64,000 nt of DNA from Mycolicibacterium novocastrense (GCF_001570485.1 NZ_BCTA01000038.1:62001-126000), one strand, 5' to 3'. Shown: positions 26,264-34,766, numbered from the stretch's first letter. Translations and numbers: made by a program. The notes: generated by a model not told the origin, from the letters alone.

Positions 26264-26554
26264 TCAGTCGAGCAGCGTCACGTAGTCGTGAGCGCCGAAG
26301 TCCACCCGGTGGGTTTGACCGAAGTCGTCGATCAGTACGAGCTGCATCGTCGGCCGGTCAGGCGAGCCCTGTTGACTGTCTACGGCCGCTGCGGCCAGGC
26401 CGTCGATGGTGCCGGTCAGGGTGTCAAAGCGTGCGCGCCGGCCGCGGTAGGTCGCGTCGTCGGCGAGTTCGCGGACGAGCACCCTGACCTCTCGTAGCTG
26501 GCTGAGAAAGCGTTCGTCGCTGCTGTGCCGTCCGCTGGGCATTGCCCCGCTCAT
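26264..26554 (-). CDS. Hypothetical small protein
   Basis: This 96-residue protein starts at ATG 26554, with GAGGGG six bases upstream. The N-terminal half is helical and charged (SQLREVRVLVRELADD). The C-terminal third has beta character (MQLVLIDDFGQTHRVDFGAH). There is no membrane segment, and I do not recognise the family. It is the last gene of the minus-strand accessory series. The start codon follows the small membrane protein at 26572-26784 by 17 bases. Confidence 0.5.
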   Translation of the reverse strand: MSGAMPSGRHSSDERFLSQLREVRVLVRELADDATYRGRRARFDTLTGTIDGLAAAAVDSQQGSPDRPTMQLVLIDDFGQTHRVDFGAHDYVTLLD

Positions 26555-26571
26555 CGCTGTCCCCTCGACTG

Positions 26572-26784
26572 TCAGTGCCATGTGGTGAGTCCGTCCAGGA
26601 CGGCCCAGCCGCCGCCGGCGCCCGCGCTGCCGGCCGCGGCCAATACTGCCGCAGTCCAGATCATGCGGCGGATCCGGCGCAGCAGCCGCAGCAGCGATAG
26701 CGCGACGAGCACTGCTACCGCGCCGAGCGCCACCATGAGCACGGGGCTGGCTTGGCCATCGGTGAACAGGGAATCGATCGACAT
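26572..26784 (-). CDS. Small single-pass membrane protein
   Basis: This 70-residue protein starts at ATG 26784, with GAGGAA five bases upstream; ATG 26796 is an alternative. A hydrophobic stretch (VLMVALGAVAVLVALSLLRLL) is followed by a basic loop (RRIRR) and a second weaker hydrophobic stretch. This suggests one or two membrane passes. The family is unknown. It lies in the same orientation as, but about 130 bases after, the gene at 26913-27311. Confidence 0.5.
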   Translation of the reverse strand: MSIDSLFTDGQASPVLMVALGAVAVLVALSLLRLLRRIRRMIWTAAVLAAAGSAGAGGGWAVLDGLTTWH

Positions 26785-26901
26785 AGGGTTCCTCAATCCT
26801 GGATTGGGTTGTCTCGCAGCAGAGTTGCGGTTGCCGTACGTGGAGTGTCGCGACCGGGCAGTGGGTGGTCAGCGTAGTCAGCGCAACCGACGCCCACCGT
26901 G

Positions 26902-26914
26902 GGGACGTGCCGTC
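26902..26914 (-). repeat. Dispersed element copy 5 (GGGACGTGCCGTC)
   Basis: This copy overlaps the stop codon of the gene ending at 26913. The extended consensus GCTGGTC follows at 26918-26924, so the last codons of that gene are part of the element. Confidence 0.6.
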
Positions 26915-27311
26915 ATGGCTGGTCGCTGAGGGCGATGACGTGCCAGCGTGTCCCCGGAGTCGCCGCGACCACCTCCTGGGGGAACTCGCGCGGCCCACGC
27001 ACATTCGACAAGGGGTGGCAGCCGCGGCCACGCCCACTGCGCTGGCACAGGAATCCGCCGGTGACCTCGCCGTCGTAGGCGCGGGTGAAGAACTGCACAC
27101 CGAACCCGGTCAGCCGCGCCAGCGCCTCGACCTGCTCCCAACTCGGATACAGCTGCGCTGCCTCCCACTGATCGACCGCCGGCTCTTCCACTCCGCACGC
27201 GCGGTCCACCTCGGGCCCGTAGAGAGCGCGGATGTCCAGTGCGGCGGTGATCGCGCGCGGGGAGAGCAGACCATCGCGCCACGCCTCGAACGCAGCACCA
27301 CCGTCGTTCAT
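26913..27311 (-). CDS. HTH-like hypothetical protein
   Basis: This 132-residue protein contains ACGVEEPAVDQWEAAQLYPS followed by WEQVEALARLTGFGVQFF. That pattern resembles the HTH-like modules of phage and plasmid proteins in which a predicted DNA-binding helix is followed by an LA-x-LTG helix. Its start overlaps the stop of the DUF4031 gene (ATGA), so the two are translationally coupled. There is no signal or membrane segment. Its C-terminal half is not recognised. A DNA-binding role is an inference. Confidence 0.55.
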   Translation of the reverse strand: MNDGGAAFEAWRDGLLSPRAITAALDIRALYGPEVDRACGVEEPAVDQWEAAQLYPSWEQVEALARLTGFGVQFFTRAYDGEVTGGFLCQRSGRGRGCHPLSNVRGPREFPQEVVAATPGTRWHVIALSDQP

Positions 27312-27655
27312 GCGGACTCTCCCTGCGCTGGAACGGATTCCATCGCTGCTCGGTGGCGGGCGTCGATGATGGCGACAGCCTCGCGACTGCTCACCTCGAC
27401 CGCGCCGAGGGCCACCGCCTGCCGCCGCTTCCCTTCTGTCACGTCGTAGTGCCAGTTCTGCGCGGCCCGGCTGCCCGGCTTGGCCTTGAACGGCTTCCCT
27501 GTCTTGGTGGGGTCTTGAAACCAGCTGCGCCGCAGTCCCAGCCGGGATGCGAACTCGTGCAGCTCGTCTTGGGTGTCAGCGAACAGGTGCGACCAGGTGC
27601 TACTCAAGCGGCCCACGCGTGCCGGGATCCGCGCATCGTCAACGTAGACGGTCAT
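27308..27655 (-). CDS. DUF4031 domain protein
   Basis: This 115-residue protein begins MTVYVDDARIP and contains HLFADTQDELHEFASRLGL and RRSWFQD. These are features of the DUF4031 family found in phages, plasmids and chromosomes of actinobacteria. The biochemical function of the family is not established. It overlaps both neighbours by four bases (ATGA), placing it in a coupled operon between the alpha/beta hydrolase and the HTH-like gene. A Lys-rich central loop (KTGKPFKAKPG) is typical. Confidence 0.75.
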   Translation of the reverse strand: MTVYVDDARIPARVGRLSSTWSHLFADTQDELHEFASRLGLRRSWFQDPTKTGKPFKAKPGSRAAQNWHYDVTEGKRRQAVALGAVEVSSREAVAIIDARHRAAMESVPAQGESA

Positions 27656-28617
27656 GACGCCACCCCGGCCAGCACCGAACCGGGCTCGACGGCGATGGTC
27701 TCGACATCAGGGCGCAGCGCGGCGTCGATGCCGATCACGCGCCGGATGGCCTGGTGCACAACAGCCGCCGCCTCCTGCGGAAGCATGTGCCCGGCGCCCG
27801 GCACGTGCACATGCTCGGCCCCGGGGATCCCCGCGGCCAGGTCCCGAGCGTGGATAGCCGGAGTCATGGGATCAGCTCCACCGGAGACCACCACGGTGCG
27901 GGCCCGGATCGTGGCCAGCGTCGGGTACTGGTCGTAGTCCCGCAACGCCGGCAGGAAACCCACTGCGGTGGCCACCGACACCGCCGCGAGCGCGTCAGCT
28001 GCGACCGCGGCGACCGTCACCGCCGACGCTGCGCCGCGCCGCCACCGGCCAAGGGTCGCGCACAGCGGACCGGTCAGTGCTTTGACCGCCTGCTCCGGAG
28101 CGCGGTCGACGACCCCGAACAGCGCCGTGGTCGCCGGTGTCCCCAGCAGCCGCCCCATCCCTCGTTGACGCAGCTTGCCGGCTGCGGTCGCCAGCAGCAC
28201 CAGCCCCGCCGGCTCGACCGGCCGGCGACCCGCCGCCAATCCCAGGTAGGCCAGCGAGGTCATCCCACCCATCGAATGCCCGACCAGCGTCACCGGGCCA
28301 CTCACCTTCATCACCGCCATCACCTGCGCGAGGTCCTCCGCCAGCCGCTCAATGCGATAGGTGCACATCGGCGCCTGACCCGACCGGCCGTGCCCACGAT
28401 GGTCATAGCTGATGACCCGCACCGCGTCCCCGAAACGATCCACCAGGGCGTCGATCTGGCGTGCCCAGCACACCTGCGACAGGCACAGTCCGTGCACGAA
28501 CACCACGGTGTGCTCGGCGTCGCGGCGACCGATGTCGCGCACCGACAGGCTCACACCGTCGTCCATGGCCACTGCGACCTCGCGGCATCGCCGCGCACTC
28601 GCCACGTCTGTGTCCAC
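27652..28617 (-). CDS. Alpha/beta hydrolase
   Basis: This 321-residue protein has the full alpha/beta-hydrolase set: oxyanion region VFVHGLCLSQ, nucleophile elbow LVGHSMGG with the catalytic Ser, the acid in VVSGGADPMTP and the His in GAGHMLP. The substrate is unknown. A GTG start at 28617 has AGGAGGT upstream. It is coupled to DUF4031 downstream and follows the MmcB-like gene by 12 bases. A chromosomal-type metabolic enzyme inside a phage-like operon is unusual. No signal peptide is present, so it should act in the cytosol. Confidence 0.85.
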   Translation of the reverse strand: MDTDVASARRCREVAVAMDDGVSLSVRDIGRRDAEHTVVFVHGLCLSQVCWARQIDALVDRFGDAVRVISYDHRGHGRSGQAPMCTYRIERLAEDLAQVMAVMKVSGPVTLVGHSMGGMTSLAYLGLAAGRRPVEPAGLVLLATAAGKLRQRGMGRLLGTPATTALFGVVDRAPEQAVKALTGPLCATLGRWRRGAASAVTVAAVAADALAAVSVATAVGFLPALRDYDQYPTLATIRARTVVVSGGADPMTPAIHARDLAAGIPGAEHVHVPGAGHMLPQEAAAVVHQAIRRVIGIDAALRPDVETIAVEPGSVLAGVAS

Positions 28618-28629
28618 GACCCTGACCTC

Positions 28630-29532
28630 CTATGCTGACGCTCTAACAGGTGCTGCGCTGCAATGGTTTTCCGACGCCCGCTCTCCGGCGGAGTGGACAG
28701 CGGCCAGGGCGCCGGCAAGGTCGTCGACGGCCTTCTGCGCCGAGGCGACCGGATTGGCGAACCCCTCGGTGATGCGGTGTGCCACGCGGGCCACGCTTCC
28801 GTGCGCGGCCACCAAGGCGGCGATCTCACGCAACGCCTGCAGCCCGATCGCCCCGGGCCGCGGCGGCCGGTCCCCTGACTTCCAGTCAATGGGCGCCCCC
28901 AGCGCCTCGTGCACCAGCTGCAGCTGCTGCTCCAACTCACTGACGTCCGGCAGCTCGGCGATGCGCCGCGCCACCCGTGCATCGGCTTCCTCGCGCGCCT
29001 TCTGCTGCTCGATGACCCGCACAGCCTTCTGCTCGGCGTCCACCGCCTCCGCGCGCAGGGTGTCGTAGCGGGCGAACACCGACCGCACCGCATCCCAGTC
29101 CGGGTGGTGGTTGGTCTTGGCCGCGGCCGGCTGGTGAACGGCCATCCGGGTCACCGACCGCCCAGGCGACATCAAGCCCCAGCCGTCGGGCAGTTCCCCG
29201 GGGCGCACGATGTCCGGATCGGAGACCACCAGCCACCACTGGTGGCATTGATCGGCCCACGCGTCAGCCTTACCGGTCTTGCGTCCCAGCTCGGCCACCC
29301 AGTCCGAGCGCGCCACCTTGATCTCGTGACCGATCAGCTGGCGGCCGCTGGTGGTGGTGAACCCGACGTAGATGGCGTCGCAGCGCCGCCCCGCACCGTA
29401 GCCGCCGTTCATCCCGACCTCGGGAACGAAGATGCCCCCGGGGAGCCGCCGAGACGGCTCGATGTAGTGGCGCCGAAGACGGCCCAGCAGCTCGCCGGCC
29501 GTCATCGTCGAGGTGTCACGCTTCGCCGCCAT
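28630..29532 (-). CDS. MmcB-like PD-(D/E)XK nuclease family protein
   Basis: This 300-residue protein's N-terminal about 130 residues contain RRCDAIYVGFT and QLIGHEIKVARSDWVAEL. They resemble the D...E-x-K core of MmcB-type and phage-type nucleases. The C-terminal half is helical and probably coiled coil (EQQKAREEADARVARRIAEL). Members are often encoded by phages and mobile elements and are thought to act on DNA. The gene lies in a series with DUF5131 and ASCH genes. Nuclease activity has not been shown for this branch, so the role is an inference. Confidence 0.65.
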   Translation of the reverse strand: MAAKRDTSTMTAGELLGRLRRHYIEPSRRLPGGIFVPEVGMNGGYGAGRRCDAIYVGFTTTSGRQLIGHEIKVARSDWVAELGRKTGKADAWADQCHQWWLVVSDPDIVRPGELPDGWGLMSPGRSVTRMAVHQPAAAKTNHHPDWDAVRSVFARYDTLRAEAVDAEQKAVRVIEQQKAREEADARVARRIAELPDVSELEQQLQLVHEALGAPIDWKSGDRPPRPGAIGLQALREIAALVAAHGSVARVAHRITEGFANPVASAQKAVDDLAGALAAVHSAGERASENHCSAAPVRASA

Positions 29533-29539
29533 CGCCGTC

Positions 29540-29920
29540 TCACCTCACGTCAGTCACGTCGATCGGAAGCCAATTGCGCATGGACACAAGCCATCTCTCG
29601 TCACGGACGAGATCAGCCAGCTCCTGGCACTGCTCATTGGTGTCGACACCCCAGCCCTGCCCGATGACGTTGACCGGGCCGCGGACCCCTGACCGCCAAT
29701 CGATCACGGTGTACTCCAGGGCGCCGCGTCGCTGGAAAGGCGCCTGCCGGGTGAGGACCACGACGACTTCTCCGGCTACCCCGCGTACCGACCACCACTG
29801 CCGCTCGGCGTCGAGCCGGACCCGCTGCCCGACCGCCATGGCCACCGGCGGCAGCGGCTCGGCCTGGTAGTACCGCCCCTGCGCGCTGCGCTCGACGTTG
29901 GTGATGGTGTCGGTTGTCAT
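29540..29920 (-). CDS. Hypothetical beta-rich protein
   Basis: This 126-residue protein has alternating beta strands (QRVRLDAERQWWSVRGVAGE and VVVVLTRQAPFQRRGALEYT) and a Trp-rich C-terminus. I do not recognise the family. Its ATG overlaps the stop of the DUF5131 gene (ATGA), and it is followed by the MmcB-like gene after seven bases. Its coupling implies that it works with its neighbours. There is no signal or membrane segment. Confidence 0.55.
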   Translation of the reverse strand: MTTDTITNVERSAQGRYYQAEPLPPVAMAVGQRVRLDAERQWWSVRGVAGEVVVVLTRQAPFQRRGALEYTVIDWRSGVRGPVNVIGQGWGVDTNEQCQELADLVRDERWLVSMRNWLPIDVTDVR

Positions 29921-31056
29921 GACGGTCCTCCCTGGCTGGCTGCGATGGCTCCTACTGGGCTAGTACCGGCGCGTGCGACCGTTTCCGTCGCCGCGGGCGG
30001 GTACTGGTCCCAGGTCCGCCCGTCCAGATCTCGGCCGGCGCGGCGCTTGCCGACCCGCACCGCGATGGTGTTGCGGTCCAGCAGCACCGTGTTGGTGGTC
30101 CGCTCCCCGGGCTCCAGGAGCCGCGTCTGTGCTCCGCGCATCCCGGATGCGCCCGGCGCGGGCACCCGCACCGCCGGGGTCATCCGCCCGCCGGCGGGAT
30201 GGTCGTAGGCCCGGCCCAAGGCGAAGCTGTCGTCGTCGACGACCGGGACCGGCCGGTACTCGCCGTACTGCTTGAAGTGGAAGGCGACCTCGGCCTGCAC
30301 GCACTGATCGCGCACCGCTCGGGCCCAGTCCGGATGCATGGGCCGGGCGTTCGGCCCGGACTCGCCGCCCGCGATGACCCAGTGGAGCACCTCACGTACC
30401 CGAAGACGGCTGCCATCCCAGGCCGGATGGTCCTGCGGCGGCGCCCATTTGCGAAAGGCCTGGCGAAGGTCGACGTATTCGAGCAATGGCTCCATCGAGA
30501 GGTATCGGATGGCGGCGGGGGTGTCCAACAGCGCCGGGATCCGCCTGTTGGCCCAGTACTGATTCTCGACGCTGACACCGAGCCACACGTTCGGCAGAAA
30601 CCCCTGCTGCTGGCCGTGATTGGGCCAGAACTGCGCACGCGAGGGCCGCCGGGCCATCACGTCCTCACCGAACAGGGTGACCGCGGACCAGAACTTCTGG
30701 CTCCTGAGTAGGGACCGCATCCGAGCGTGCCGCTTGGTCAGCACTTGGAACGTGTGGGTGGCGCAGCTCTGCATCACCGCGAACACCTCGGCGATGTACT
30801 CGTCGGGCACCTTGTCGTGGAACAGGTCCCCGGTGGAGCAGACGAACACCTTGCGCGGTGCGCGCCACCGCATCGGCTGGTCAAGCCGATCGGGCCACAG
30901 GGTGACGTCAAATCCGTTGGGCCACGCCTTGGTACCGGTGAAGCGGTGGGCGTGGGTGGCGGCGTAGCAATGGTCACACCCTTCGGATACTGGGGTACAT
31001 CCTGTGACCACCGGCCACGTCGAGTCGGTCCATTCGATCTTGCTCCGCGCACCCAT
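29917..31056 (-). CDS. DUF5131 (phage Gp37-like) protein
   Basis: This 379-residue protein begins with SKIEWTDSTWPVVTGCTPVS, followed by EGCDHCYA, the Cys-rich N-terminus typical of DUF5131/phage Gp37 proteins. Further family features are FVCSTGDLFHDKVP, FQVLTKRHARM, WLGVSVENQYWANRRIP and WVIAGGESGPNARPM. The Cys cluster suggests an iron-sulphur or zinc site, and a radical-SAM-like fold has been proposed. The function is unknown. Proteins of this kind are frequent in phages and plasmids. The start overlaps the stop of the upstream gene by one base (TGATG). Confidence 0.85.
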   Translation of the reverse strand: MGARSKIEWTDSTWPVVTGCTPVSEGCDHCYAATHAHRFTGTKAWPNGFDVTLWPDRLDQPMRWRAPRKVFVCSTGDLFHDKVPDEYIAEVFAVMQSCATHTFQVLTKRHARMRSLLRSQKFWSAVTLFGEDVMARRPSRAQFWPNHGQQQGFLPNVWLGVSVENQYWANRRIPALLDTPAAIRYLSMEPLLEYVDLRQAFRKWAPPQDHPAWDGSRLRVREVLHWVIAGGESGPNARPMHPDWARAVRDQCVQAEVAFHFKQYGEYRPVPVVDDDSFALGRAYDHPAGGRMTPAVRVPAPGASGMRGAQTRLLEPGERTTNTVLLDRNTIAVRVGKRRAGRDLDGRTWDQYPPAATETVARAGTSPVGAIAASQGGPS

Positions 31057-31337
31057 CAGCGCGCTCCTTCACCCTCGACACCCGCGGTGAGGCCGCCGGT
31101 GACGGGGGCGACGCGCGCCACCAGCGGCACCGCCGGGGTGCACCCGCGGTTCCCGGCGTGGGTCAGGGCGTCCACCGCGGACGTGCGCGGCAGCAGCCAG
31201 CGCACTGGGCCCCGCCACCCGCAGCTGCAGCAGGCCTGGCGGCGCCGGTGGGCGATGAACGCCAGCACACCCACCACACCGCTCGTCGTGATCTCGCCGT
31301 CGACCCCTTTCGCGGTTTTGAGTTCAACGTCGTTCAT
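31056..31337 (-). CDS. Small zinc-knuckle-like protein
   Basis: This 93-residue protein contains CCSCGWRGPVRW followed by HAGNRGC, a C-x-C-G-W module that probably binds one zinc. Two neighbours (31324-32073 and 32066-32599) contain similar CGW modules. It overlaps the gene at 31324 by 14 bases and DUF5131 by one base. Nothing else is recognisable. A role in nucleic-acid binding is an inference from the module. Confidence 0.5.
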   Translation of the reverse strand: MNDVELKTAKGVDGEITTSGVVGVLAFIAHRRRQACCSCGWRGPVRWLLPRTSAVDALTHAGNRGCTPAVPLVARVAPVTGGLTAGVEGEGAR

Positions 31338-32073
31338 CGGATCCTCCTGCTGCAGTGGGGATGTGGTGGTGGGCTGCGACCGCGGTGAGCACCGAGCACG
31401 GCGCAGCGATCACGCACTCTGCGGATCCGATCGTGTCTTCGTGCTCGCCGGCCCACGCCCCGGCGACGAAGGTGCACGACCAGCACGCCACGACCGACTG
31501 CGGGCATACCGTCACCCCTGGGCCGTGCGCCTCTTCAATGCCGCCGTCCCAGCAGCCGGCGCAGATGACCCCGATGGGGCGATGTCGGCAGATGTGGGCC
31601 AGTAGATCTGAGGCCAGCCCCGCCTCCGGCCGGTCGGGGACCTCGCCTTGGTGCCGGGCCAGGACCGCCCGCAGGACATTGGGCAGCAGCTCGGGATCGT
31701 GCCCGCCGCTGCTGATCAATGCGCGGTCGGTGGGATCGGCGCGGTAGTAGTCGATCTCTTGCTCGATGCTGTGGTGGTGCAGGGCCACGATCCACCCGCA
31801 CCGCTCGCAGCGGCGCGAGTTCAGGTGCGGGTTGCCGTACTCGAACCGGCCCCACTTACGCGCCAGCGTGACCCGTTCCCCGCACACCCCGAACACCGCG
31901 ACATCGCGTGCGGTGTGCCCGGCGCGCGCACCGGCGTCGATCGCCGGCAGCGCCTCCAGCAGGTCCACGGCGTGGCGGCGGTGGCGCCCGGGCCCGACGC
32001 CGAACCTGTCGGACAACGACATCGCGTTCGCGCCGGTCACCGTTTCCCCTTCCAGCCCACGTGGGTCACTCAT
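31324..32073 (-). CDS. Hypothetical protein with several zinc-knuckle motifs
   Basis: This 249-residue protein starts at ATG 32073. Cys pairs are seen in RRCERCGWIVALHHH, HICRHRPIGVICAGCWDGG and VACWSC, suggesting two or three metal sites. A conserved-looking segment reads IEQEIDYYRADPTDRALI. The protein overlaps both neighbours and is part of the coupled series from 33069 to 26264. I do not recognise the family. Cys-rich proteins of this kind are common in mycobacteriophages and plasmids. Confidence 0.5.
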   Translation of the reverse strand: MSDPRGLEGETVTGANAMSLSDRFGVGPGRHRRHAVDLLEALPAIDAGARAGHTARDVAVFGVCGERVTLARKWGRFEYGNPHLNSRRCERCGWIVALHHHSIEQEIDYYRADPTDRALISSGGHDPELLPNVLRAVLARHQGEVPDRPEAGLASDLLAHICRHRPIGVICAGCWDGGIEEAHGPGVTVCPQSVVACWSCTFVAGAWAGEHEDTIGSAECVIAAPCSVLTAVAAHHHIPTAAGGSDERR

Positions 32074-32599
32074 GCACACCTCCTGCGGTAGCGGCTGATT
32101 GGAGTTGGTGGTGCACGGCGCGCGCACCGATGACGTGGCGGTTGCCCTCGCCGTACCAGCCGCACCGGCACAACGTCGTGTGATGACGGGGGCAGCCCGC
32201 GAGGTAGCGCGAGACCGCAGCTTGCAGCGACGGGTGCGCCGGCTCGGCCAGCGCCAGGCTGCCGGTCGCGGCCGGGTGACCGTTCCAGGTGTGCACCACG
32301 GTGCGGCCGAGGTCAGCCAGCAGCCCGGTGAAGGCGTCCAGTTCCCCCGCGGTGAGCGGATTGAGCGGACCGCGGGCCCGGGGGTCTGTCCCATATTCGA
32401 CCTTGGTGACGTCGACGACGATTACGACCCGGCCGGCCCAACCGGACGGAATGAACCGCACCCTGCGGTTGTCTTGGGAGGCAAGGCTTTCGCCGTGATG
32501 CTGCAGGATCGCCATCTCGGGTTGCTCGGTGTCGTAGAGCCACGCCAGACCGCTGCGCAACGCGGCGCGGTGCACTTCGACGTCCACGCTGGCGCTCAC
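32066..32599 (-). CDS. Hypothetical protein with CxCGW module
   Basis: This 177-residue protein starts at GTG 32599, whose first bases overlap the stop codon of the ASCH gene (GTGA). The N-terminal half has beta strands (FIPSGWAGRVVIVVDVTKVE). The C-terminus carries CRCGWYGEGNRHVIGARAVH, a single zinc-knuckle-like module like those in the next two genes. The family is unknown. Coupled position suggests a shared function with these genes. Confidence 0.5.
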   Translation of the reverse strand: MSASVDVEVHRAALRSGLAWLYDTEQPEMAILQHHGESLASQDNRRVRFIPSGWAGRVVIVVDVTKVEYGTDPRARGPLNPLTAGELDAFTGLLADLGRTVVHTWNGHPAATGSLALAEPAHPSLQAAVSRYLAGCPRHHTTLCRCGWYGEGNRHVIGARAVHHQLQSAATAGGVHE

Positions 32600-33069
32600 A
32601 GCGTCACTCCGCAGCGCTCCACGATGTCTGCTGGCGGTACCCATAGCCCTTGCGCCCCGCGGCACGGGATTGGCTCCGGCAGCGGTCGGGCATCTTCGAG
32701 GGTCAGGTGGACGACGCGGCGGCGCTGTCGGCCGCCGTGTTCGACGTAGGACGACTCACCCCATGGCTTGCAGCAGCCCGCGTCTGGGTGGCAGTCGACC
32801 AGTGTGGCGACACCGATGATGGCCGACATGTCCAAGGTGCCCGCAAGTGAACGTCCCTGGGCGGCCTGCTCGATCAGCGGTGAGCGATCGCCGCGCTCGG
32901 ACCAACGAGCCCCCGCGTGCACCAGCAGTGGGCCTCGGAAGGACCACATCTGGGTCCGATTTTCGGTGGTCTTGCCGGCGGACACGATGGCCCAGGCCCA
33001 CGGCTGCTGGACCGTGAGCGCCCGGACCCCGGAGTGCGGCGGACAGGGCATGGGATTGCGGTTGCGCAT
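32596..33069 (-). CDS. ASCH-domain protein
   Basis: This 157-residue protein starts at ATG 33069, six bases after AAGGAGGTG. ALTVQQPWAWAIVSAGKTTE followed by NRTQ is the ASCH signature (QPW at the start of the core, ENR at the ligand pocket). SFRGPLLVHAGARW and IIGVATLVDC are further core strands. ASCH domains resemble PUA folds and bind RNA or modified nucleobases. Phage and plasmid members are mostly uncharacterised. It heads the minus-strand series that ends at 26264, so its leader region probably carries the promoter for the whole set. Confidence 0.8.
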   Translation of the reverse strand: MRNRNPMPCPPHSGVRALTVQQPWAWAIVSAGKTTENRTQMWSFRGPLLVHAGARWSERGDRSPLIEQAAQGRSLAGTLDMSAIIGVATLVDCHPDAGCCKPWGESSYVEHGGRQRRRVVHLTLEDARPLPEPIPCRGAQGLWVPPADIVERCGVTL

Positions 33070-33215
33070 CGGCGACACCTCCTTGAGATGACGCAAATCG
33101 TAACAACGGTCGACACTGCTTTTATGGCGCGCCAACTGGCAATCTTCGCAAGATGCCAGGATTTGTTTCCCGCTACTGGGTAATTATTTGTTAGACCGAA
33201 GCGCCTACCAGCAGT

Positions 33216-33228
33216 GACGCCACGTCCC
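33216..33228 (+). repeat. Dispersed element copy 6 (GACGCCACGTCCC)
   Basis: This copy lies between the gene ending at 33252 and the ASCH start at 33069, both on the minus strand. The upstream CGCCTACCAGCAGT matches the extended consensus of copy 11. Confidence 0.6.
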
Positions 33229-33251
33229 TCGAACCGCGCCGGCCGGCGGCA

Positions 33252-34001
33252 TCAGCCCAACTCGAAGTTGGCCGCCCAGCGTTCGGAGATTCGACCCGCA
33301 ATCTTGATGCGCGATCCGTACGGAACCCGAACTTCGAACAACTGTGACTCAGGGCGGCGGGGCGCCGGCTTTCCGAGGTGATGCTCGAAGAGAAGCACTT
33401 CCGTGGGGCTGTGCGGGAGGTCGCACTCACTGACATCGCACACGCACAAATTGCAGTCCTTACACACCGTGCTGTCTTCGGGATACCTGTCCGACCACAT
33501 CTGAACGACGTGTGATCCACGCTCAACGCAAATGCGCTCCAGCCGCTGATAATCCAGCCATTCCTCTTCAACCATGGAGCGCGCCAACGCGAGGCATTCC
33601 GCGTCCATCAGTCGGTAACAACTCGGGTCAGACGCCCACAGTCCAAGCTCAACCAACCTGTCGAGGAACTCTCCGCCGTCTTCGAGCCAGAAGGCGGTGG
33701 TGATACCTGCAGGCAGCCTGCGCGGAGCAATTCCGTCCTGATCCCGCCGATTGACCCCGATCGCCAAAGCGACCGTGCGCTGCGCCATCCGCAGGTGTGC
33801 ATCGACGTCAGCACCCAAGATCTGATGCGCTGCCAGCCTCCCCGCCTCGCGCTCTTCCAATGGAACGAACTCGAGCCGGAGCCGAGGCTGCTTGTTCTCA
33901 ACGGCCCTCTTGGCGGCAGGATAGGGCGTACCAGGGTTCGCCTGCTGAAACTGGCGAGCTGCCGCCTTGACGGCGTTGTGGGATCGCATCTTGCGCGGCA
34001 T
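33252..34001 (-). CDS. Hypothetical protein with ARxFQxANPGT N-terminal motif
   Basis: This 249-residue protein starts at ATG 34001 with GGAGGA upstream. Its N-terminus, AAARQFQQANPGTPYPAAKR, is also found in the two EccC/FtsK-like proteins at 56992-57987 and 60963-61781. The middle part is helical (FVPLEEREAGRLAAHQILGA). Near the C-terminus CKDCNLCVCDVSEC suggests a metal site. It is not an ATPase. I do not recognise the family. The shared N-terminal motif suggests a common partner or targeting function on this plasmid. Confidence 0.55.
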   Translation of the reverse strand: MPRKMRSHNAVKAAARQFQQANPGTPYPAAKRAVENKQPRLRLEFVPLEEREAGRLAAHQILGADVDAHLRMAQRTVALAIGVNRRDQDGIAPRRLPAGITTAFWLEDGGEFLDRLVELGLWASDPSCYRLMDAECLALARSMVEEEWLDYQRLERICVERGSHVVQMWSDRYPEDSTVCKDCNLCVCDVSECDLPHSPTEVLLFEHHLGKPAPRRPESQLFEVRVPYGSRIKIAGRISERWAANFELG

Positions 34002-34352
34002 TCGATCGGTCCTCCAAACGTGCATACGGCACAGCCCGCCCCACATCCGCGAGCGTGCACTGCATCGTCTGGGATCAACGCGTGCCCCGATGGGGCTGGT
34101 CTCGGAGGCCCCCTGTCCGGCCGATGTGGGACCGAATCACGTATGCCGGGACGTTCCGAGAGTCCGCCGCACGTCAGCGACGTTCAGACGAAACTACCAG
34201 TTCAGCTGCACTCAGCACTGGCGTAACGCGGCCATCGCAGGCCTCGGTCCGTCAGCCCCCGCGCCGACGCGCGGCGCCAGCAGAGGGTGCCGGCGCGAAG
34301 AATGCGTCCCCCGCCACCGTGGCCACCGACGCGCGCTGACTCGCTACGCGCC
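34002..34352. other. Intergenic region, no gene recognised
   Basis: About 350 bases separate two minus-strand genes. No frame shows convincing coding character, and I see no RNA gene, terminator hairpin or element copy here. It may contain the promoter of the gene starting at 34001. Confidence 0.4.
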
Positions 34353-34616
34353 TTACACCGCGTACAGGCGTTCCTTGGCCGCGTCGGCGCTCTTGCTGTC
34401 TTGCAGGATGAGCCGGATCAGCTCCTGGCGCGCGATCGGGTTGAACGGGTCGTCGTGCAGCTCGTCGCACGCGATCTTCAGCTCGCGGGAGTATCCGCGC
34501 ACGAGAGCCATGTCGGAGTCCGACGTGGGTAGCTGCACGACCTGGGTCGCGGTGGGCTTGTCGCGGCTGGATCCGAGCGCCGTCAAGGACTGGAGGCGAG
34601 GCGACTTTCTGACCAT
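34353..34616 (-). CDS. Small ACDELHDDP-family protein
   Basis: This protein of about 87 residues contains LKIACDELHDDPFNPIARQE followed by LIRLIL. The same motif, IACDELHDDP followed by ARHALLALI, occurs in the protein at 50084-50353. The start is uncertain: ATG codons lie at 34616, 34634 and 34652 and none has a clear ribosome-binding site. A TATAAA sequence lies just upstream. It is divergent from the EspR-like cassette. The function is unknown. Confidence 0.55.
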   Translation of the reverse strand: MVRKSPRLQSLTALGSSRDKPTATQVVQLPTSDSDMALVRGYSRELKIACDELHDDPFNPIARQELIRLILQDSKSADAAKERLYAV

Positions 34617-34766
34617 GCCGCCATTTATAGCCATACTTTTGTACGGTCGCAACGTGTACTCACGTAAACGGAGGCGTCAGAAAGCGCGATTCGACGGGCT
34701 CCAGACCCTCCGCCGACGTCCCGCCACCCCGCTGCAGCAGGCCTGTGAACAGCACAAACGTCAAGC

